A DNA stretch of 64,000 nt from Metabacillus arenae (GCF_014773385.1 NZ_JACXAI010000027.1:1-64000), one strand, 5' to 3'; counted from the stretch's first letter, positions 17,091 to 26,164 are shown. Notes: a model not told the origin generated them from the letters alone. Translations and numbers: made by a program.

Positions 17091-17180
17091 GTGGCAGTAA
17101 TCAGGTTAATTTTGCGCTTATCAAAATAATTGCACCGTCTTTGATTTATTTACACTCTTATCTGAATAATTGCACCTAGA
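17091..17180. repeat. 20-bp-step degenerate repeat array, TTGCAC family
   Basis: TTGCAC-like cores begin at 17112, 17130, 17150 and 17170, steps of 18, 20 and 20 bp. The units resemble CTTATCTGAATAATTGCACC. The same family recurs at 40597-40745 and, inverted, near 21180-21292. Intergenic, with no coding content. Confidence 0.75.
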
Positions 17181-17221
17181 ACTCTCCCATATTCTTGTCA
17201 GCTCAGTTTGCATGATCTCAC

Positions 17222-17255
17222 AAAAAAAGGCGGCAAAAAGCAGCCTAATCTTGAT
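17222..17255 (-). terminator. Probable terminator of the map-like gene
   Basis: On the minus strand AGGCTGC and GCCGCCT can pair imperfectly across a T5 loop, followed by seven T residues. It lies about 85 bases after the stop codon. Confidence 0.5.
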
Positions 17256-17337
17256 CAAAGCCAATTGATAAAGAATCATCCTATCTGTTAGCCATCCTCA
17301 ACTTGATTCAGCACCATAAATGACTGATAAATTACTA

Positions 17338-18084
17338 TTATTGTTGAGTTAGAATCAATGGTCCATTTTTCGTTATAGCTATTGTATGTTCATATTGTGC
17401 TGATAACTTACCGTCAATAGTTCTTGCAGTCCAGCCATTTGAATCCATTTTGCTATGCCATGCTCCCTCGTTTACCATGGGTTCAATTGTGATAACCATA
17501 CCTTCTTTCAGTCTCATCCCTGATCCTTTTGTACCAAAATGAGGTATTTGAGGTTCTTCATGTATGGTTGGTCCAATTCCGTGTGCTGTAAAGTTGCGCA
17601 CTACAGAAAATCCTTCTGCTTCAACATAGAATTGAATTGCATGCCCAATATCTCCAAGTCGATTTCCGATCAACGCTGCTTCAATTCCTTTTTCCAAAGA
17701 CTGCTTGGTTACGTTTAACAACTTTCTAGTTTTATCTGAAATGTTCCCAACAGCATAAGTCCACGCAGAATCAGCTAAACCGCCATTTAAATTGACGACC
17801 ATATCAATCGTTACAATATCACCATCATTTAGAGATTCTCCCCTTGGAAAACCATGACATATTTCATCATTAATCGAGGCACAAGTGGCAAATTGATAGC
17901 CATTATATCCCTTTTGTTCAGGCGTAGCACCATGCTTCTTCAAGTATTGCTCAACAAAATGATTAATTTCTAAGGTGGTTATACCTGGTGCAATTAACTT
18001 TGCAATCTCTTTATGGCAGGAAGCCAATAATTTTCCAGCTTCATACATTAAATTAATTTCTCTTTCTGATTTTAACGTTATCAA
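17338..18084 (-). CDS. Type I methionine aminopeptidase (MapB-like)
   Basis: The 248-residue enzyme removes N-terminal methionine from new proteins. The five metal ligands of the family can be placed: Asp in VTIDMVVNLNGGLADSAWT (two), His in NFTAHGIG, Glu in VITIEPMV and Glu in QYEHTIAI. Length matches type I enzymes. The start is TTG 18084, eight bases after AAAGGTG; the frame is open further but without a site. It stands alone, not in the ribosomal-protein operon where the essential map usually lies, so it is probably the second enzyme, like B. subtilis MapB (YflG). Confidence 0.88.
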   Translation of the reverse strand: MITLKSEREINLMYEAGKLLASCHKEIAKLIAPGITTLEINHFVEQYLKKHGATPEQKGYNGYQFATCASINDEICHGFPRGESLNDGDIVTIDMVVNLNGGLADSAWTYAVGNISDKTRKLLNVTKQSLEKGIEAALIGNRLGDIGHAIQFYVEAEGFSVVRNFTAHGIGPTIHEEPQIPHFGTKGSGMRLKEGMVITIEPMVNEGAWHSKMDSNGWTARTIDGKLSAQYEHTIAITKNGPLILTQQ

Positions 18085-18420
18085 TCGTTTCACACCTTTA
18101 TTTAAATGTATCTGAAACCTTTTACATGAGGCTTGCACCTAATAAAGCTTTCAGTCAATTCTAATACATTTAAGCCACTCACATTTTAATAAATATAGCA
18201 TATTATCTCATTCTTACTAAAAAATGATAATCAACTATAGAGAGCTCTTCAAAAAATTACTCAACCACCTGGCTTTTTATAATGATCCTTTCAATTCTAA
18301 CAGAAACTACCTTCAATAACTTGAGGATTCTGACCATTTTAAAACAACTTAGGAACAAACAATAGCAGCAAAAAGGAGAACGACTTAGTTGATTTAGGAC
18401 TTTTCAAAAGTGCGAAATAA
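18085..18420. other. Intergenic region without recognised features
   Basis: AT-rich. It should hold the promoter of the methionine aminopeptidase gene; no clear gene, operator or RNA was recognised. Confidence 0.3.
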
Positions 18421-18422
18421 TT

Positions 18423-18460
18423 AAAAAAGAGGTAAGCCAAAAAATTATGGCTTACCTTTT
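18423..18460 (-). terminator. Intrinsic terminator of the VOC gene
   Basis: On the minus strand GGTAAGCCA pairs with TGGCTTACC and is followed by CTCTTTTTT. It begins about 22 bases after the stop codon. Confidence 0.8.
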
Positions 18461-18481
18461 AATTGTCAATCTGTCTAACTG

Positions 18482-18874
18482 CTACATTTGACTAAGAGCA
18501 CAAATTGCCCCTTTAGGATATTCAATCACTGCATAGCTGCCGATGCCTGTCCCACTTGGTTCTCTAAGTACCTTGCCTCCAAGTGTTCGACAGGTTGTCA
18601 GACTTTCCTGTAAATCGCTTACCTGGAAATAAACGAGCCATACTGGCGGCAGTCCTTCGTTTCCTCCTGCTTGATGACAAACACCCGCTACCGGCTGACC
18701 ATCTGGGGTTGTCATTAAATAATCTGAATAGCCTCCCATATTTACTTCTGTATGCTCCCACCCAATAACCTGCTTATAAAAGTTACGGACCTCTTCTGCT
18801 TGGTTGACAGTCGAATCAGCTGAAATAATTTTCCCTAGTTGTGCAGCTAAGCTGTTTTTTTGATTTTGTTCCAT
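18482..18874 (-). CDS. VOC-superfamily (glyoxalase/bleomycin-resistance-like) protein
   Basis: The 130-residue protein has the beta-alpha-beta-beta-beta layout of the vicinal oxygen chelate fold: VNQAEEVRNFYKQVIGWEHT, a middle stretch with TPDGQPVAGVCH, then WLVYFQVSDLQESL and a C-terminal YPKGAICALSQ. Such proteins can be metal-dependent lyases, dioxygenases or drug-binding proteins, and metal ligands are not certain here. AAGGAGGAAG precedes ATG 18874. Divergent from the cation diffusion facilitator gene. The function is not assigned. Confidence 0.8.
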   Translation of the reverse strand: MEQNQKNSLAAQLGKIISADSTVNQAEEVRNFYKQVIGWEHTEVNMGGYSDYLMTTPDGQPVAGVCHQAGGNEGLPPVWLVYFQVSDLQESLTTCRTLGGKVLREPSGTGIGSYAVIEYPKGAICALSQM

Positions 18875-19155
18875 AATCACTTCCTCCTTTTTCTCCAATC
18901 GAAAATTAATTATCAATTAAGAATTCGAGACGAAGTTATTTTTTTCCTTTTCAACAAAATATCCTGTACAGCAGGCGGTATTTGAAAGCAAGTTTTCTTT
19001 TATCTCCCCTCTTCACCACAATTAAATTTGGAGAATTCAATGGCCTATCCCTTATATTTAACCTGCGGGTGTTAATGGAAAATGGTAAAATTGGTGATAA
19101 TAGTCAAAGCGTGCGTTAAACCTAAGACGACCTTAAATGTTGGAGGCTTTCCGTG

Positions 19156-20022
19156 ATGGATTATTATGAACAGTCAAAGCAGGCAGAAAGAGGGGCTTGG
19201 ATAAGTCTCAGTGCCTATATTTTTCTTTCCACTATTAAATTGATCATTGGATTTACGGGTAATTCAGAAGCTCTGCGGGCAGATGGTTTAAATAACGCTA
19301 CAGATGTTCTTGCTTCTGTAGCAGTCATTATCGGACTCAAAATCTCTAGAAAACCTCCGGATCCTGATCATCAATACGGTCACTTTCGTGCAGAATCCAT
19401 CTCTTCCTTGATCGCTTCCTTTATTATGTTCATGATCGGATTACAGGTTCTCTTTGAAGCAGGGAAATCTATTTTTGCAGAAGAAATGGCAAAGCCTGAT
19501 ATCCTTACGGGTATTGTGGCATTAGGCAGTGCCGTCTTTATGTGGGGGATCTATGTTTATAATCTGAAGCTATCTCAGAAAACTGAAAGTCACTCCCTGT
19601 ATGCGGCTGCACAGGATAATCGTTCAGATGCTTTAGTAAGCTTAGGAGCTTTTGTAGGGATAATCGGTGCTCAGCTTGGTTTATATTGGCTTGATCCTCT
19701 GGCAGCTTTGATCGTTGGACTCATTATTCTCAAAACAGCGATCGAAATCTTTAGAGATGCCAGCCACTCCTTAACTGATGGATTTGAACCAGGAGACCTC
19801 GATAAGTTTCACGAAACCATCCTTTCCGTAGAAAACGTAAAAGAAATAAAAGAGTTAAAAGCAAGGTCTCATGGCAATAAAATACTTCTTGATGTCACTA
19901 TCCTTGTGGATTCAGGGTTAACTGTTAAGGAAAGCCATGAAGCAACTGATAAAATTGAGGAAAGGCTTGAAAAAGAGCACAATATTATAAATTCACATAT
20001 TCATATTGAGCCTTATGAATAA
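19156..20022 (+). CDS. Cation diffusion facilitator (CDF) metal exporter
   Basis: The 288-residue protein has six TM helices. Its transport site has the metal-binding residues of the CDF family: NATDVLASV in TM2 (with LRADGLNN before it) and AQDNRSDALVSLGAF in TM5, plus DPDHQYGHFRAE after TM2 (the HxxxGH-like loop). A C-terminal cytoplasmic ferredoxin-like domain ends HSHIHIEPYE-like. CDFs exchange Zn2+, Mn2+, Fe2+ or Cd2+ for protons; HxxxD/DxxxD pairs differ with substrate, and Mn, Zn or Fe cannot be separated by eye. GGAGG lies ten bases before ATG 19156. Confidence 0.88.
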   Translation: MDYYEQSKQAERGAWISLSAYIFLSTIKLIIGFTGNSEALRADGLNNATDVLASVAVIIGLKISRKPPDPDHQYGHFRAESISSLIASFIMFMIGLQVLFEAGKSIFAEEMAKPDILTGIVALGSAVFMWGIYVYNLKLSQKTESHSLYAAAQDNRSDALVSLGAFVGIIGAQLGLYWLDPLAALIVGLIILKTAIEIFRDASHSLTDGFEPGDLDKFHETILSVENVKEIKELKARSHGNKILLDVTILVDSGLTVKESHEATDKIEERLEKEHNIINSHIHIEPYE

Positions 20023-20239
20023 TAATGGTTATTTATACAGTAACAATTGCCGGCGTTTTTTAAATTATCATGTCCTACCTCTGGTTCGCATTCTTAATTA
20101 ATGATAGATTATTTTAATCTATCTTTCCTCAAATATTAAGCTTTTGTAAAAATATTTTAATAAGCAGTAACAGATGAAGTGAGGCTTGCTAATATGCTAG
20201 AATATTTATTATGAATTAAACCTAAGGAGACCTGAAACA

Positions 20240-21100
20240 ATGAAATTATTTGCAATAGACCTTGATGGCACGCTTTTATCTTCAAAAGTAGAAGTCTCAT
20301 CTGAGAACAATGCTGCGATTCGTGAAGCCCAAGAGGCAGGGCATAAAATTATGATTTGCTCAGGAAGAGCACCAGAGGATATTTCTAACATCTTGGAACA
20401 AGAAAAATTGGATTGCCCTGTAGCAGGCAGTAATGGCACAGTCGTATGGGTGGATGGAAAAGAATTAAGCACGATTTCTTTAGATAAGAAAGATGCAGCT
20501 GATGTTTCGAAACAGTTAGATGAACTTTCAATTCCTTATCGTGTTTATACAAATAAAGGCATTTACATACCTTTTTCTTGGATGGACAGAATGACTTCAG
20601 CTATTGATCAAAACCCCATCATAAAAGAAACGGTTTCTGCTGAAGAACTAAAAAGAATGACGGAGCAGCCAAAGGAAACAGACACGGTCAAATTATTCGA
20701 TTCGATAGAAGAACTTTTAAATGACGAAAGTCTAACCATTCAAAAATTTTTCACGCTAACGATTAATGCAGAAGTAAAAAAACAATTAGCTGGAAAACTG
20801 CAAGAGATATCCGGTATTGCGATCACTTCATCCGGCCTATTCAATATCGAAGTAATGGACATTAACGGGCATAAAGGAAATGGATTAAAAACGGTTGCCA
20901 GCTACTTTGATATTCCTTTAACAGATACTCTTGCGATTGGAGATAACTTTAATGATATCCCAATGCTGGAACAAGCTGCTTTCTCAATTGCAATGGGAAA
21001 TGCTGATCCCAAGGTTAAGGAATTATGTGACGCTGTTACATTAACAAATGATGAAAACGGAGTAGCACACGCAATTCATAAGTATTTGTTAGAAAAATAA
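20240..21100 (+). CDS. Cof-type HAD-IIB sugar-phosphate phosphatase
   Basis: The 286-residue enzyme has the HAD motifs: I, AIDLDGTLL with the nucleophile Asp; II, MICSGRAP; III, the Lys in KGNGLKTVA; IV, AIGDNFNDIPML. A type IIB cap lies between II and III. Cof proteins are cytoplasmic phosphatases for sugar phosphates, flavin or pyridoxal phosphate; the substrate is not set by sequence alone. TAAGGAGA lies upstream of the ATG at normal spacing. It is monocistronic with a clear terminator at 21125. Confidence 0.9.
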   Translation: MKLFAIDLDGTLLSSKVEVSSENNAAIREAQEAGHKIMICSGRAPEDISNILEQEKLDCPVAGSNGTVVWVDGKELSTISLDKKDAADVSKQLDELSIPYRVYTNKGIYIPFSWMDRMTSAIDQNPIIKETVSAEELKRMTEQPKETDTVKLFDSIEELLNDESLTIQKFFTLTINAEVKKQLAGKLQEISGIAITSSGLFNIEVMDINGHKGNGLKTVASYFDIPLTDTLAIGDNFNDIPMLEQAAFSIAMGNADPKVKELCDAVTLTNDENGVAHAIHKYLLEK

Positions 21101-21124
21101 AATAAAATGATTGAAAAATAATAA

Positions 21125-21163
21125 AGAGTGCTGCAATAGTTCGTTGCAAGCACTCTTTTTTGG
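21125..21163 (+). terminator. Intrinsic terminator after the Cof gene
   Basis: AGAGTGCT-GCAA pairs with TTGC-AAGCACTCT and is followed by a run of six T residues. Confidence 0.85.
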
Positions 21164-21179
21164 GGTCCACACTTTTACC

Positions 21180-21292
21180 CTGTTGCATGCATTTTTTTCT
21201 GTTCCGGGCAATTATCCTGATAACGGCAATTTTTTGTTTCGGCAATTATTCTGTTGAGCGTTTCCCGATGACGGTGTAATTATTGCATGAAA
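21180..21292. repeat. Inverted, more decayed TTGCAC-family repeat array
   Basis: GGCAAT begins at 21207, 21225 and 21241, and further TTGCAT and TAATTATTGCAT words flank them. Read on the minus strand the units resemble GTTATCAGGATAATTGCC, close to the arrays at 17.1 and 40.6 kb. Steps are 16 to 18 bp, so it is less regular. Confidence 0.55.
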
Positions 21293-21474
21293 CTATTTTC
21301 GCCGTGTTGTTTCAAAAATCTTTCCACCTTAACTCCGTTCACTCATTCCACCGCCGCATTCTTCTGCTATTTGTCTGAAAATAACATATCCGATGTATTT
21401 TTTAAATAGAAATGGAAATAGCAGCCCTATTTATTTGAATACTCTGATAAAATGGGTACAAAGGAGTGAAATGG

Positions 21475-23271
21475 ATGACCCAGTATCAAAGCCGTGATGA
21501 TGTCCCTTTAAATGAGAAATGGAATTTACAAGATATTTATTCATCAATAGACGAATGGAACGAAGATTATCGTGCAGCAGAAAAATTAAACACCGAACTG
21601 AAAACATTTGATGGAAATATTAAAAATGGTGAGGAATTATATGACTATCTCTATAGATCGGAAGAGTTAACAAGCCGATTTCATAAGCTTTCGGTTTATG
21701 CTATGCTGCAAATTGATGAAGATACTAGAGTCTCTTCCTCTCAAGTCTTGCAAAACAGAGTTACTCAGTTAGGGGTCAAAATTACTGCTGCACGTTCTTT
21801 TTTTCACCCATTTTTATTAAGTCTTCAAGAAGAGACATTGGAGGGTTACATAAAAGAAGTAAAGGAGCTGGAATATTTTGAAAGGGACCTTTTAGAATCC
21901 TATCGGTATCGAGATCATGTTTTATCGAAAGAACAAGAAGAGGTGATCTCACAATTTGGTGAAGCCCTTTCCTCCCCAGGAAAAACGTTTGGGCTTTTGA
22001 ACAATGCCGATATCAAATTTGGAAAGGTAACAAATGAAGACGGGTCTAAAATAGAGCTGACCAGAGGAATGTACAGTAAATTATTAGAGGATAAAGACCG
22101 CACTAAGCGAAAGGAAGCCTTTAAATCTTATTTTTTACCTTATGTTCAATTAAAAAATACGATCGCTTCTACTTTAACGTCTGCTGTAAAAAATAATGCA
22201 ACTACCTCTAAGTTAAGAAATTATTCTTCCTCTTTGGAGAAAGCTTTATTTCCAGACCTAGTTCCAAAAGCCGTTTATGAGAATCTCATTCAAACGGCCA
22301 GAGATCATTTGCATCCACTTCATCAATATATGACAATTCGAAAAAATGCACTTGGACTAGAAAAACTGCGTCAGTATGACCTGAGAGTACCTTTGCTTTC
22401 TGAAGCAAGACAAACGATATCGTTTGACGATGCTTATATGTTGATGCTCAAAGGACTGGCACCTTTAGGTGAAGAATATGTTTCCAGATTAAAGGAAATT
22501 AAAGATAAACGTTATATTGATATTCGAGAAACACCAGGCAAACGGTCCGGAGCCTATAATTGCGGTCTTTATGGCATACATCCATTTGTACTTTTAAACC
22601 ATCAAGATGACCTTAATAGTTTGTTTACCCTTGTTCATGAAATGGGACATTGTATGCACAGTTTGTATTCATCAGAAAATCAGCCAAGAATTTCTGCAGG
22701 CTATTCTATTTTTGTGGCTGAGGTCGCATCAACAGTCAATGAAGTCCTGCTGATTCATTATTTACTGAAACATACAGATCAGGAATCAATAAGAAAACAA
22801 CTATTAAATCAATACATTGATCAGTTTAGAGGAATATTCTTTACACAGGTCATGTTTGCAGAATTCGAGAAATGGATGCATGAGATGATCGAGGGGGGAG
22901 AATCCCTAACAGCTGAATCACTTTGTCAAAAATACAAAAATCTTTATCAAGCCTACAATGGGACAGAACTGACTTTAGATGAAGAAGTCCAATACGCTTG
23001 GGCGCAAATTCCTCATTTCTATCGTCCTTTTTATGTATACAAATATGCAACCGGCTATATTTCTGCCATCTATATTGCTGATCGGCTCCTGCAAGATGAT
23101 CAAGAAATGCTTACGAATTATTTAGAATTTCTAAAGAGTGGATCTTCTGATTATCCTCTGGCTCTCCTCAAAAAAGCAGGCGTTGACTTAGAAAAACCTG
23201 AGCCTTTCGAAAAAGCGTTAGGCACATTTGCTGAAATTGTCGATGAGTTTGAAGAAGCTGTATTAAATTGA
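21475..23271 (+). CDS. pepF: Oligoendopeptidase F
   Basis: The 598-residue cytoplasmic zinc peptidase belongs to family M3B and hydrolyses peptides of roughly 7-17 residues. The HExxH zinc site is in TLVHEMGHCMHSL, near residue 385, with the third Glu ligand in FVAEVASTVNE about 25 residues later. Domain order is the usual oligopeptidase F N-terminal helical domain, then the catalytic domain. Length matches B. subtilis YjbG (PepF). ATG 21475 lies 8 bases after AAGGAG; an in-frame GTG three codons earlier overlaps the site. Monocistronic. Confidence 0.92.
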   Translation: MTQYQSRDDVPLNEKWNLQDIYSSIDEWNEDYRAAEKLNTELKTFDGNIKNGEELYDYLYRSEELTSRFHKLSVYAMLQIDEDTRVSSSQVLQNRVTQLGVKITAARSFFHPFLLSLQEETLEGYIKEVKELEYFERDLLESYRYRDHVLSKEQEEVISQFGEALSSPGKTFGLLNNADIKFGKVTNEDGSKIELTRGMYSKLLEDKDRTKRKEAFKSYFLPYVQLKNTIASTLTSAVKNNATTSKLRNYSSSLEKALFPDLVPKAVYENLIQTARDHLHPLHQYMTIRKNALGLEKLRQYDLRVPLLSEARQTISFDDAYMLMLKGLAPLGEEYVSRLKEIKDKRYIDIRETPGKRSGAYNCGLYGIHPFVLLNHQDDLNSLFTLVHEMGHCMHSLYSSENQPRISAGYSIFVAEVASTVNEVLLIHYLLKHTDQESIRKQLLNQYIDQFRGIFFTQVMFAEFEKWMHEMIEGGESLTAESLCQKYKNLYQAYNGTELTLDEEVQYAWAQIPHFYRPFYVYKYATGYISAIYIADRLLQDDQEMLTNYLEFLKSGSSDYPLALLKKAGVDLEKPEPFEKALGTFAEIVDEFEEAVLN

Positions 23272-23304
23272 GGTTAAACCTTCTTGCAGATTTCAGGTAC
23301 CTTT

Positions 23305-23384
23305 TCAGGTGCCTGGCACCACGTGTTAGGAGGTAAAATCGGGGATGCCGCCAGGCACCTGTCTGTATATGGTGCCTGGCACTC
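23305..23384. repeat. GGTGCCTGGCACC palindromic repeats
   Basis: The palindromic word AGGTGCCTGGCACC lies at 23307-23320. Partial copies are GCCAGGCACCT (23350-23360) and GGTGCCTGGCAC (23371-23382). They can fold with each other into a large hairpin between the convergent pepF and YihY genes. A related GGTACCAGGTACC sits on the other side of the YihY gene near 24280. Confidence 0.65.
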
Positions 23385-23387
23385 CCT

Positions 23388-24203
23388 TTAATCTATACAT
23401 TTCTTGCCGATTCTTCTGCATTGTTTGATCGCGTTGATTTCTCCGCCAATGAGAATCGAAAAACCTGATAAATACAGCCATGTCAGCAATACGATTACAC
23501 CGCCTATGCTTCCGTAAGTTGCATTAAAATTCCCAAATTGTGACACGTAAAAAGAAAATGCCAATGAAATAACCTGCCACAAAACTGTCGCAATTATGGC
23601 CCCTAAATATACATCTTTAAACCGCACCTTCTCATTAGGAGCGAAATAATATAAGACCATTAAAACGAAACACATCATTAAAAACGAGAGAATATATCTC
23701 ATAAAATTAAGAAACAGTTCATTTTCACCAATAATCGGTAAGAAAGTTCCAGCAGATTCAATTAGAATACTACCAAATACAGGAAGTATTAACGTTAAGA
23801 CAAAGGTAAGAACTAAACCAATTGTCATCACAATTGCTTCTAAGCGAATGATCCAAAAAGGCCGCGTTTCTTCCACCAAAAATGCTTTATTTAAAGCTCG
23901 AATAAGAGCATTTGTAGCATTGGATGCTGACCAAAGGGTTCCGATAATACCAAAGGAAAGCAAGCCCCCGTTTGGCTCTTTCAAAATAGTTTCTACATGT
24001 TCCGTTAACAATCCACCTGATTCTCCAGGAGAATATTGATCCAAAAACGTTAAAGCAGTACCTATTTCAACCTGAAAATACGGCAGCAACGCCACTAGAA
24101 AAATAAGCAGCGGAAATAACGATAAGAGAAAATAATAGGCCAGTACTGCGGCTAAATCGTTCGTTTCATGCAATTGTATTCTTTTTATCAATTCTTTTAC
24201 CAT
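23388..24203 (-). CDS. YihY/BrkB-family inner membrane protein
   Basis: The 271-residue protein has six hydrophobic segments and conserved family stretches: AAVLAYYFLLSLFPLLIFL near residue 20, LWSASNATNALIRALNKAF near residue 90, YYFAPN near residue 185 and YGSIGGVIVLLTWLYLSGF near residue 230. The family was once called ribonuclease BN by error; its role, perhaps envelope transport, is unknown. It resembles B. subtilis YfkH in size. ATG 24203 follows GAGGGGGAG. Both flanks carry GC-rich palindromic repeats. Confidence 0.85.
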   Translation of the reverse strand: MVKELIKRIQLHETNDLAAVLAYYFLLSLFPLLIFLVALLPYFQVEIGTALTFLDQYSPGESGGLLTEHVETILKEPNGGLLSFGIIGTLWSASNATNALIRALNKAFLVEETRPFWIIRLEAIVMTIGLVLTFVLTLILPVFGSILIESAGTFLPIIGENELFLNFMRYILSFLMMCFVLMVLYYFAPNEKVRFKDVYLGAIIATVLWQVISLAFSFYVSQFGNFNATYGSIGGVIVLLTWLYLSGFSILIGGEINAIKQCRRIGKKCID

Positions 24204-24310
24204 CAAACTCCCCCTCTCGATAGTACTAATTTAGCCTATTAGCGTTTGCTTGAAACCTTTCGTTTTGACGGATGCATGCGGTACCAGGTACCGTTAAATA
24301 CTGTAAAATC

Positions 24311-24345
24311 AAAAAAACCCGATCGTTCATTAAAACGACCGAGGC
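24311..24345 (-). terminator. Intrinsic terminator of the MFS gene
   Basis: On the minus strand CGGTCGTT pairs with AACGATCG (one G-U) and is followed by GGTTTTTTT, a few bases after the stop codon. Confidence 0.75.
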
Positions 24346-24351
24346 TTATAT

Positions 24352-25539
24352 TTAAGCGGAAGAAAGGACCAGCTGTTTTTCCTCCACTCTAATGGTAATG
24401 ACAGTGATCGCAAGTCCAAGAATAGTCATTCCTGCTCCAACAGACGTGAGCGTAAGAAAGCTGGCTCCTTGATCAAGTATAAACGTTCCAATCAATGCGC
24501 CTAAGGCATTTGCTAAATTGAAGGCCGATGCAGCGAATGTGCCTGCAAGGGATGGAGCCTCCTGCCCTGCAATGATCATCTTTGCGTTGAGAAGAGGGAC
24601 AGTCCCAAAAGCGAAAAGACCTAACAAAAAGCTTGCTAAGAATGCTGTCGGAGCAAACTGAGCTAAGAACGTAAATGATAAGATTACTAACGTTAATCCT
24701 GCCATTACCATGAGAAGTCTTTTTGTTAATATTTCCGGGCGTACCCTGCCAGAGACGAAGTTGCCAATCACCGCTCCGGTTCCAAAGCAAAACAAAGCAC
24801 CGGTAACGCTAATCACACTAAAACCGGCAATTTCACGCAGGATTGGTTCTTTAAACGTATAAGTCGTAAAAACACCTGAATAACCAAAAATAACAATCGC
24901 CATTACGAGTAAAAGATTTTTGTTTTTTAAAACACGCAGTTCTTTTTTTATAACAGGCACTTCAAGAGGCTTGTCGTTTGGAATAGTTAACATGAGTCCT
25001 ATTAATGAGATTGTCCCTAAAATAGCGACAAGCCAGAAAACGGAACGCCAGTCTAACATTCCTCCTAGATAGGAGCCGAAGGGAACCCCGACCATAATCG
25101 CAATCGTGAGACCACTGTTGACAGCTGCAAGAGCACGTTGCTTTTTTGCCGGCTCGGCCATTTTATAGGCCAGGGCCATACTTAATCCAAAAAAGGGAGC
25201 ATGCATTGCCGCCGAACAAAGGCGAGAAATTAACAGTACTGTAAAATTCGGAGCTACTGCCGCAATGACATTACTAAGCACAAATATAAACATAAAAGCG
25301 ACAAGCAATGGTTTTGTTGGCAGCTTTAAAGTAAAAATACGTAGAATCGGCCCGAACACCGCAACACTAATAGCATACACGCTTAACAATAGACCAGTTG
25401 TTGAAATCGGTACGTTCAAATCATTAGACAACTGTGTTAAGAGACCTGTAACAACATATTCAGTCATACCAATAGCAAACGTACAAATCATAAAAATAAA
25501 TAATACCATTCTAGTTGAACCGAGAGACTTAATCATCAT
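24352..25539 (-). CDS. MFS efflux transporter (AraJ/DHA1-type)
   Basis: The 395-residue protein has twelve TM helices. The first reads FIFMICTFAIGMTEYVVTGL, as in the sugar-efflux/chloramphenicol-resistance-like group (AraJ, YdhP, YceJ). The cytoplasmic loop 2-3 motif is weak (RIFTLKLPTK), and loop 4-5 reads ALAYKMAEPAKKQRALA. It probably exports small hydrophobic or sugar-like compounds in exchange for protons. ATG 25539 follows AGGAGGTG. It is divergent from a CzrA-like ArsR regulator gene, which suggests that regulator may control it. Confidence 0.85.
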   Translation of the reverse strand: MMIKSLGSTRMVLFIFMICTFAIGMTEYVVTGLLTQLSNDLNVPISTTGLLLSVYAISVAVFGPILRIFTLKLPTKPLLVAFMFIFVLSNVIAAVAPNFTVLLISRLCSAAMHAPFFGLSMALAYKMAEPAKKQRALAAVNSGLTIAIMVGVPFGSYLGGMLDWRSVFWLVAILGTISLIGLMLTIPNDKPLEVPVIKKELRVLKNKNLLLVMAIVIFGYSGVFTTYTFKEPILREIAGFSVISVTGALFCFGTGAVIGNFVSGRVRPEILTKRLLMVMAGLTLVILSFTFLAQFAPTAFLASFLLGLFAFGTVPLLNAKMIIAGQEAPSLAGTFAASAFNLANALGALIGTFILDQGASFLTLTSVGAGMTILGLAITVITIRVEEKQLVLSSA

Positions 25540-25742
25540 TAATAGGCACCTCCTGTAAATTAATTTTTTCAAGCAAATGCGATTTTATGATATTAATAGC
25601 GGGATGTCTACCCTTTTTACGTAAAAAAATAGTTAAATTTTAAAGTCTGTTTCCTAACCCTTTTGTGAGGGTAATAAGGTAGGGTAAAATCAAAAAAGTG
25701 TGATCATGATGTTAGAGAAAAGGTGGACAATAGAGTGGACAT

Positions 25743-25771
25743 TTGAGCTACCCTCTTGTTTTTCTTATAAT
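25743..25771 (+). promoter_or_regulatory. Sigma-A promoter of the CzrA-like gene
   Basis: TTGAGC (25743-25748), 17 bp, TATAAT (25766-25771), 38 bases before the start codon. Upstream at about 25656-25672 an ACCCT/AGGGT inverted repeat is a candidate operator. Confidence 0.6.
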
Positions 25772-25808
25772 AAAATTAATTAGAAGAGATACATTAAAGG
25801 AGAAAAAA

Positions 25809-26129
25809 ATGACTGAGGCGAATTCCTATCTAAACGAACATGACCTTGATGAAGAAACATTGTTTATTGTCTCGCAAACTTTTAAGGCTTTGTCCGATCC
25901 TACGCGGCTTCGAATTTTAAATTTATTGTTTCAAGGAGAGCATTCCGTTAATGAGATTGCAGATAAGCTTAATTTATTGCAATCCACAGTCTCTCACCAA
26001 CTTCGATTTTTAAAAAATGTGAGGCTTGTAAAGTTTCGAAGAGAAGGTACAACTATTTATTATTCTCATGATGATGAGCATGTCATCGATTTGCTAAAAC
26101 AGTCCATCGATCATGCACGTCATATTTAA
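25809..26129 (+). CDS. ArsR/SmtB-family metal sensor, CzrA-like
   Basis: The 106-residue winged-helix repressor has the recognition helix in [15 protein letters not shown] and a wing in [13 protein letters not shown]. The last helix carries Asp89, His91, His102 and His105, with the D-x-H-x10-H-x2-H spacing of the alpha-5 Zn2+/Co2+/Ni2+ site of CzrA, SmtB and NmtR. No alpha-3 cysteines are present, so As and Cd/Pb thiol sensing are unlikely. Metal binding should release it from DNA. ATG 25809 follows AAAGGAG. The divergent neighbour is an MFS exporter rather than the usual P-type ATPase or CDF, but two CDF genes lie elsewhere in the window. Confidence 0.88.
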   Translation: MTEANSYLNEHDLDEETLFIVSQTFKALSDPTRLRILNLLFQGEHSVNEIADKLNLLQSTVSHQLRFLKNVRLVKFRREGTTIYYSHDDEHVIDLLKQSIDHARHI

Positions 26130-26164
26130 AGGGCTGACCGGCACATTTTTCTCGGTCAGCCCTC
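26130..26164. terminator. Bidirectional hairpin between convergent genes
   Basis: GGGCTGACCG (26131-26140) pairs exactly with CGGTCAGCCC (26153-26162). T-rich bases follow on each side, better on the minus strand (TTTAAATAT). Confidence 0.7.

Noticed and set aside
16938-17129. Lipoprotein-like frame with LILTGC
   Set aside because: Overlaps the end of the small membrane protein and the repeat array; no start site, and the lipobox-like string is not near the N terminus.
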